Source of the DNA: Anaeromyxobacter sp.
GTDB lineage: Bacteria > Myxococcota > Myxococcia > Myxococcales > Anaeromyxobacteraceae
DNA length: 15,320 bases
Assembly: GCA_020028115.1 (NCBI GenBank)
Contig: JAHWYA010000005.1
Span: 1-15,320 of the forward strand
Direction: 5' to 3'
Part shown: positions 13,671 through 15,320 of the stretch, piece after piece
Numbering within the stretch: position 1 is the first letter of the stretch
Layout: each line of letters opens with the position of its first letter
Notes under the pieces: generated by a model
What the model was told of the DNA's origin: nothing
Databases searched by the model: none
The model's input: the letters and a program-made list of their open reading frames with translations, nothing else
Translations under genes and position numbers: made by a program

Positions 13671-13712
13671 GCTCGCTCCGGGTCAGACTCATCCGTCTGC
13701 CCCTGCGCTCGC
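13671..13712 (-). terminator. Hairpin with tandem G-A mismatch (2), just after the protease gene
   Basis: The arms 13671-13688 and 13695-13712 pair through GC, GC, GGG/CCC and CAGAC/GTCTG helices around a 6-nt loop. A GA/GA internal mismatch (- strand) lies near the base, in a GCGAGC/GCGAGC context. It begins 4 nt after the stop of the - strand protease gene, the usual place for a 3' stabilising hairpin or terminator. Confidence 0.5.
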
Positions 13713-13716
13713 CACG

Positions 13717-14625
13717 TCAGGCGGCGGCGCGCGCCTCGGGAGGGCGCGGGCGGATCCGGAGCGAGAGCCGCGCGCCGCCGCGCAGCACGTCGGCCGCGAT
13801 CTCCTCCGGGTGCCCGAGGACCATCGCGCGGACGACGTCGTCGAGCGTCTCGACCGGCGCGCCCGCCGCGCCGACGACGAGGTCGCCCTTGCGCAGGCCC
13901 GCCGCGGCCGCGGCAGATCCGGGGGCGATCTCGAGGAGCCGCACCGCGCGCGCGCGGCCCGCCTCGCGCGCCTCCGCGGGCTCGAGGTCCTCGCCGCGCG
14001 CGGCGACGCCGAGGACCGGACGCCGGACGGCGCCCTCGTGGATCAACGTGGAGGCGACCCACCCCGCCGTCGTCGCGGGCACCGCGAACCCGATCCCGCG
14101 CGCCCACGGCAGCATCGCGGTGGTGACGCCGACCACGGCGCCCCGCGCGTCGAGGAGCGGCCCGCCGGAGTTGCCGGGGTTCACCGCCGCGTCGGTCTGC
14201 ACGAGCCCCTCGAGCACCTCGCCGCGCGGCGCCCCGAGGTTGCGGTGGAGCGCGGAGACGACGCCGAGCGAGACGGACCGCTCGAAGCCGAGCGGGTTGC
14301 CGATGGCGACGACGACCTCGCCCACCCGGAGCCGTCGCTCGGAGAGCGGCAGCGGCGGCAGGTCCGTCGCGTCCGCGCGCACGACGGCGAGGTCGGTGCG
14401 GGCGTCCGCGCCCACCACCTCGCCACGCACCGCCCGGGCGCCGGAGAGCCGGACCCGGAGCGGCCCGCCGCCCGCCGCGACGTGCGCGTTCGTGAGGACG
14501 AACCCGTCCTGCGCGAGCACGACCCCCGACCCCTGGCCACGCCGGTGCTCGATCCCGACGACGGACGGCGCGGCGGCCTCGACGAGGTCGGCGAGATCGG
14601 AGGAGAACGCCTGGAGCGCGGTCAC
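13717..14625 (-). CDS. HtrA/DegP-like trypsin-type serine protease with PDZ domain
   Basis: The 302-aa product has an S1C (HtrA) protease domain with the full triad: His48 (LTNAHV), Asp78 (RTDLAVV) and Ser153 (VNPGNSGGPL). It also has GNPLGFERSVSLGVVSAL. A single PDZ domain spans roughly residues 205-295 (PVLGVAARGE... PGSAAAAAGLRKGDLVVGAAG). No signal peptide or membrane anchor precedes the domain, whereas classical DegP/DegS are exported, so a cytoplasmic location is likely. It starts with GTG 14623-14625, overlapping the stop of the upstream paralogue (GTGA), so the two are co-translated. Two hairpins follow its stop. Confidence 0.9.
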   Translation of the reverse strand: MTALQAFSSDLADLVEAAAPSVVGIEHRRGQGSGVVLAQDGFVLTNAHVAAGGGPLRVRLSGARAVRGEVVGADARTDLAVVRADATDLPPLPLSERRLRVGEVVVAIGNPLGFERSVSLGVVSALHRNLGAPRGEVLEGLVQTDAAVNPGNSGGPLLDARGAVVGVTTAMLPWARGIGFAVPATTAGWVASTLIHEGAVRRPVLGVAARGEDLEPAEAREAGRARAVRLLEIAPGSAAAAAGLRKGDLVVGAAGAPVETLDDVVRAMVLGHPEEIAADVLRGGARLSLRIRPRPPEARAAA

Positions 14626-15320
14626 GGGCGCCCCCCTCCCGGCGCGCCGCGCGCGCCCACCGTGACCGTCAGCTCGCGGACCTCTCCCGCGCGCACGATC
14701 CGCGCCGCGAGCGGCTCGCCGATGCGCTCCTCCTCGAGCAGCGCGAGGAGGTCGCCGGGCTCGCCGACCGCCGCTCCGCCGAGGGCGAGGAGGGCGTCGC
14801 CGAGGAGGAGTCCCGCCCGCGCCGCGGGGCTCTCCGGCTCGACGGACGAGACGAGGAGCGCGGCCGGCTGGCCGGCCCTCGCCGCGAGGGCGGCGCCGAG
14901 CCGGACGGGGAACGTCGTGACCCCGAGGAACCCGCGGCGCACGCCGCCGTGCGCGGCGAGCGCGCGGACGACGCGGCGGAGCGTCGCGGGCGGCACGATC
15001 AGGACGGTGCCCCGCACGAGCCCGGCGGTCGCGACGCCGAGGGCGGCGCCCGTCGCGCCCACCGCGAGGGAGCCCGAGAGGCCGGGCGCGACGTCGAGGG
15101 AGGTCTCGAGCCAGCGGTCGATGCGGCCGCCGCCGGGGGCGCGGTACTCCCCGGCCGACCGGGCGATCACGGCGAGGGCGGCGCGCGGCGCCTTTCCCGG
15201 ACGGGAGAGCGCGAGGACGAGCTCGCCCGGCGCCGGCACGTCGTCGGTCCAGGGCGCCGGGGCGAGCCCGGTCGCGGCGGCGCGCAGGAGCGCAAGGTCG
15301 GTCGTGGGGTCGCGGCCGAC
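14622..15320 (-). CDS. HtrA-like protease paralogue with PDZ domain, 5' end beyond window
   Basis: The reading frame is open to the window edge, and the residues just inside the edge, VGRDPTTDLALLRA, carry the catalytic-Asp motif of HtrA proteases, so an in-frame GTG at 15239 is not the start. The nucleophile motif is LDVAPGLSGSLAVG, with Ser kept (codon 15075-15077) but GLSGS instead of the canonical GNSGG. A PDZ domain follows from RRGFLGVTTFP (PESPAARAGLLLGDALLALGG). The catalytic His lies outside the window, so activity cannot be judged. It overlaps the downstream protease gene by 4 nt, and the two paralogues probably form a heteromeric or functionally paired unit. About 232 residues are visible. 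Confidence 0.8.
   Translation of the reverse strand, partial: VGRDPTTDLALLRAAATGLAPAPWTDDVPAPGELVLALSRPGKAPRAALAVIARSAGEYRAPGGGRIDRWLETSLDVAPGLSGSLAVGATGAALGVATAGLVRGTVLIVPPATLRRVVRALAAHGGVRRGFLGVTTFPVRLGAALAARAGQPAALLVSSVEPESPAARAGLLLGDALLALGGAAVGEPGDLLALLEEERIGEPLAARIVRAGEVRELTVTVGARGAPGGGRP

Noticed and set aside
15237..15239. GTG as start of the upstream protease gene
   Set aside because: The frame stays open to the window edge and encodes the conserved RDPTTDLALLRA catalytic-Asp region upstream of this codon.

Overview
The window is very GC-rich (roughly 70% or more by eye), with GC-rich third codon positions throughout and genes packed into overlapping operons. This fits a high-GC deltaproteobacterium or Myxococcota (Anaeromyxobacter-like). 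That assignment is inferred from style and gene content, not from a marker gene. No rRNA, tRNA, CRISPR array, transposase or phage gene was seen.

Region 1 (1-6302, + strand) is a SUF iron-sulfur cluster assembly operon in the order rrf2-type regulator (3' end only), sufB, sufC, sufD, sufS, sufU, sufT. Most junctions are 1-4 nt stop/start overlaps or 3 nt gaps. SufS (cysteine desulfurase) and SufU supply sulfur, SufBCD is the ATP-driven scaffold, SufT is a DUF59 maturation factor, and the Rrf2 protein is the likely iron-sulfur-sensing regulator. Three consecutive genes (sufC, sufD, sufS) each carry one copy of the same 44-nt palindromic repeat inside the reading frame. It adds a short peptide to each protein without disturbing catalytic motifs. 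The sufB-sufC junction holds a partial duplication of the sufB 3' end, plus an inverted copy, and creates a 25-codon mini-ORF between the two genes.

Region 2 (6303-12070, + strand) follows a 197-nt intergenic stretch. It is a complete branched-chain/hydrophobic amino-acid (LIV/HAAT) type ABC importer in the order livG, livF, livK, livH, livM. A short-chain dehydrogenase closely resembling D-3-hydroxybutyrate dehydrogenase follows it by 3 nt. The LivF-like ATPase has Arg in place of the Walker A Lys. The operon ends in a hexanucleotide-repeat hairpin that can also be read as a 52-residue Pro-Gly/Ser-Arg ORF.

Region 3 (12067-15320) holds a small FHA-domain protein (- strand), a divergent secreted DUF4142 protein with Gly/Ser-rich flanks (+ strand), and a - strand pair of overlapping HtrA-like trypsin/PDZ proteases, the upstream one cut by the window edge. 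The convergent junction between the DUF4142 gene and the proteases holds two hairpins with symmetric tandem G-A mismatches.

The most unusual feature is the in-frame palindromic repeat family in the suf genes, comparable in concept to Rickettsia palindromic elements. Next are the duplicated sufB tail with its relay-like mini-ORF, and the two structured convergent intergenic regions.
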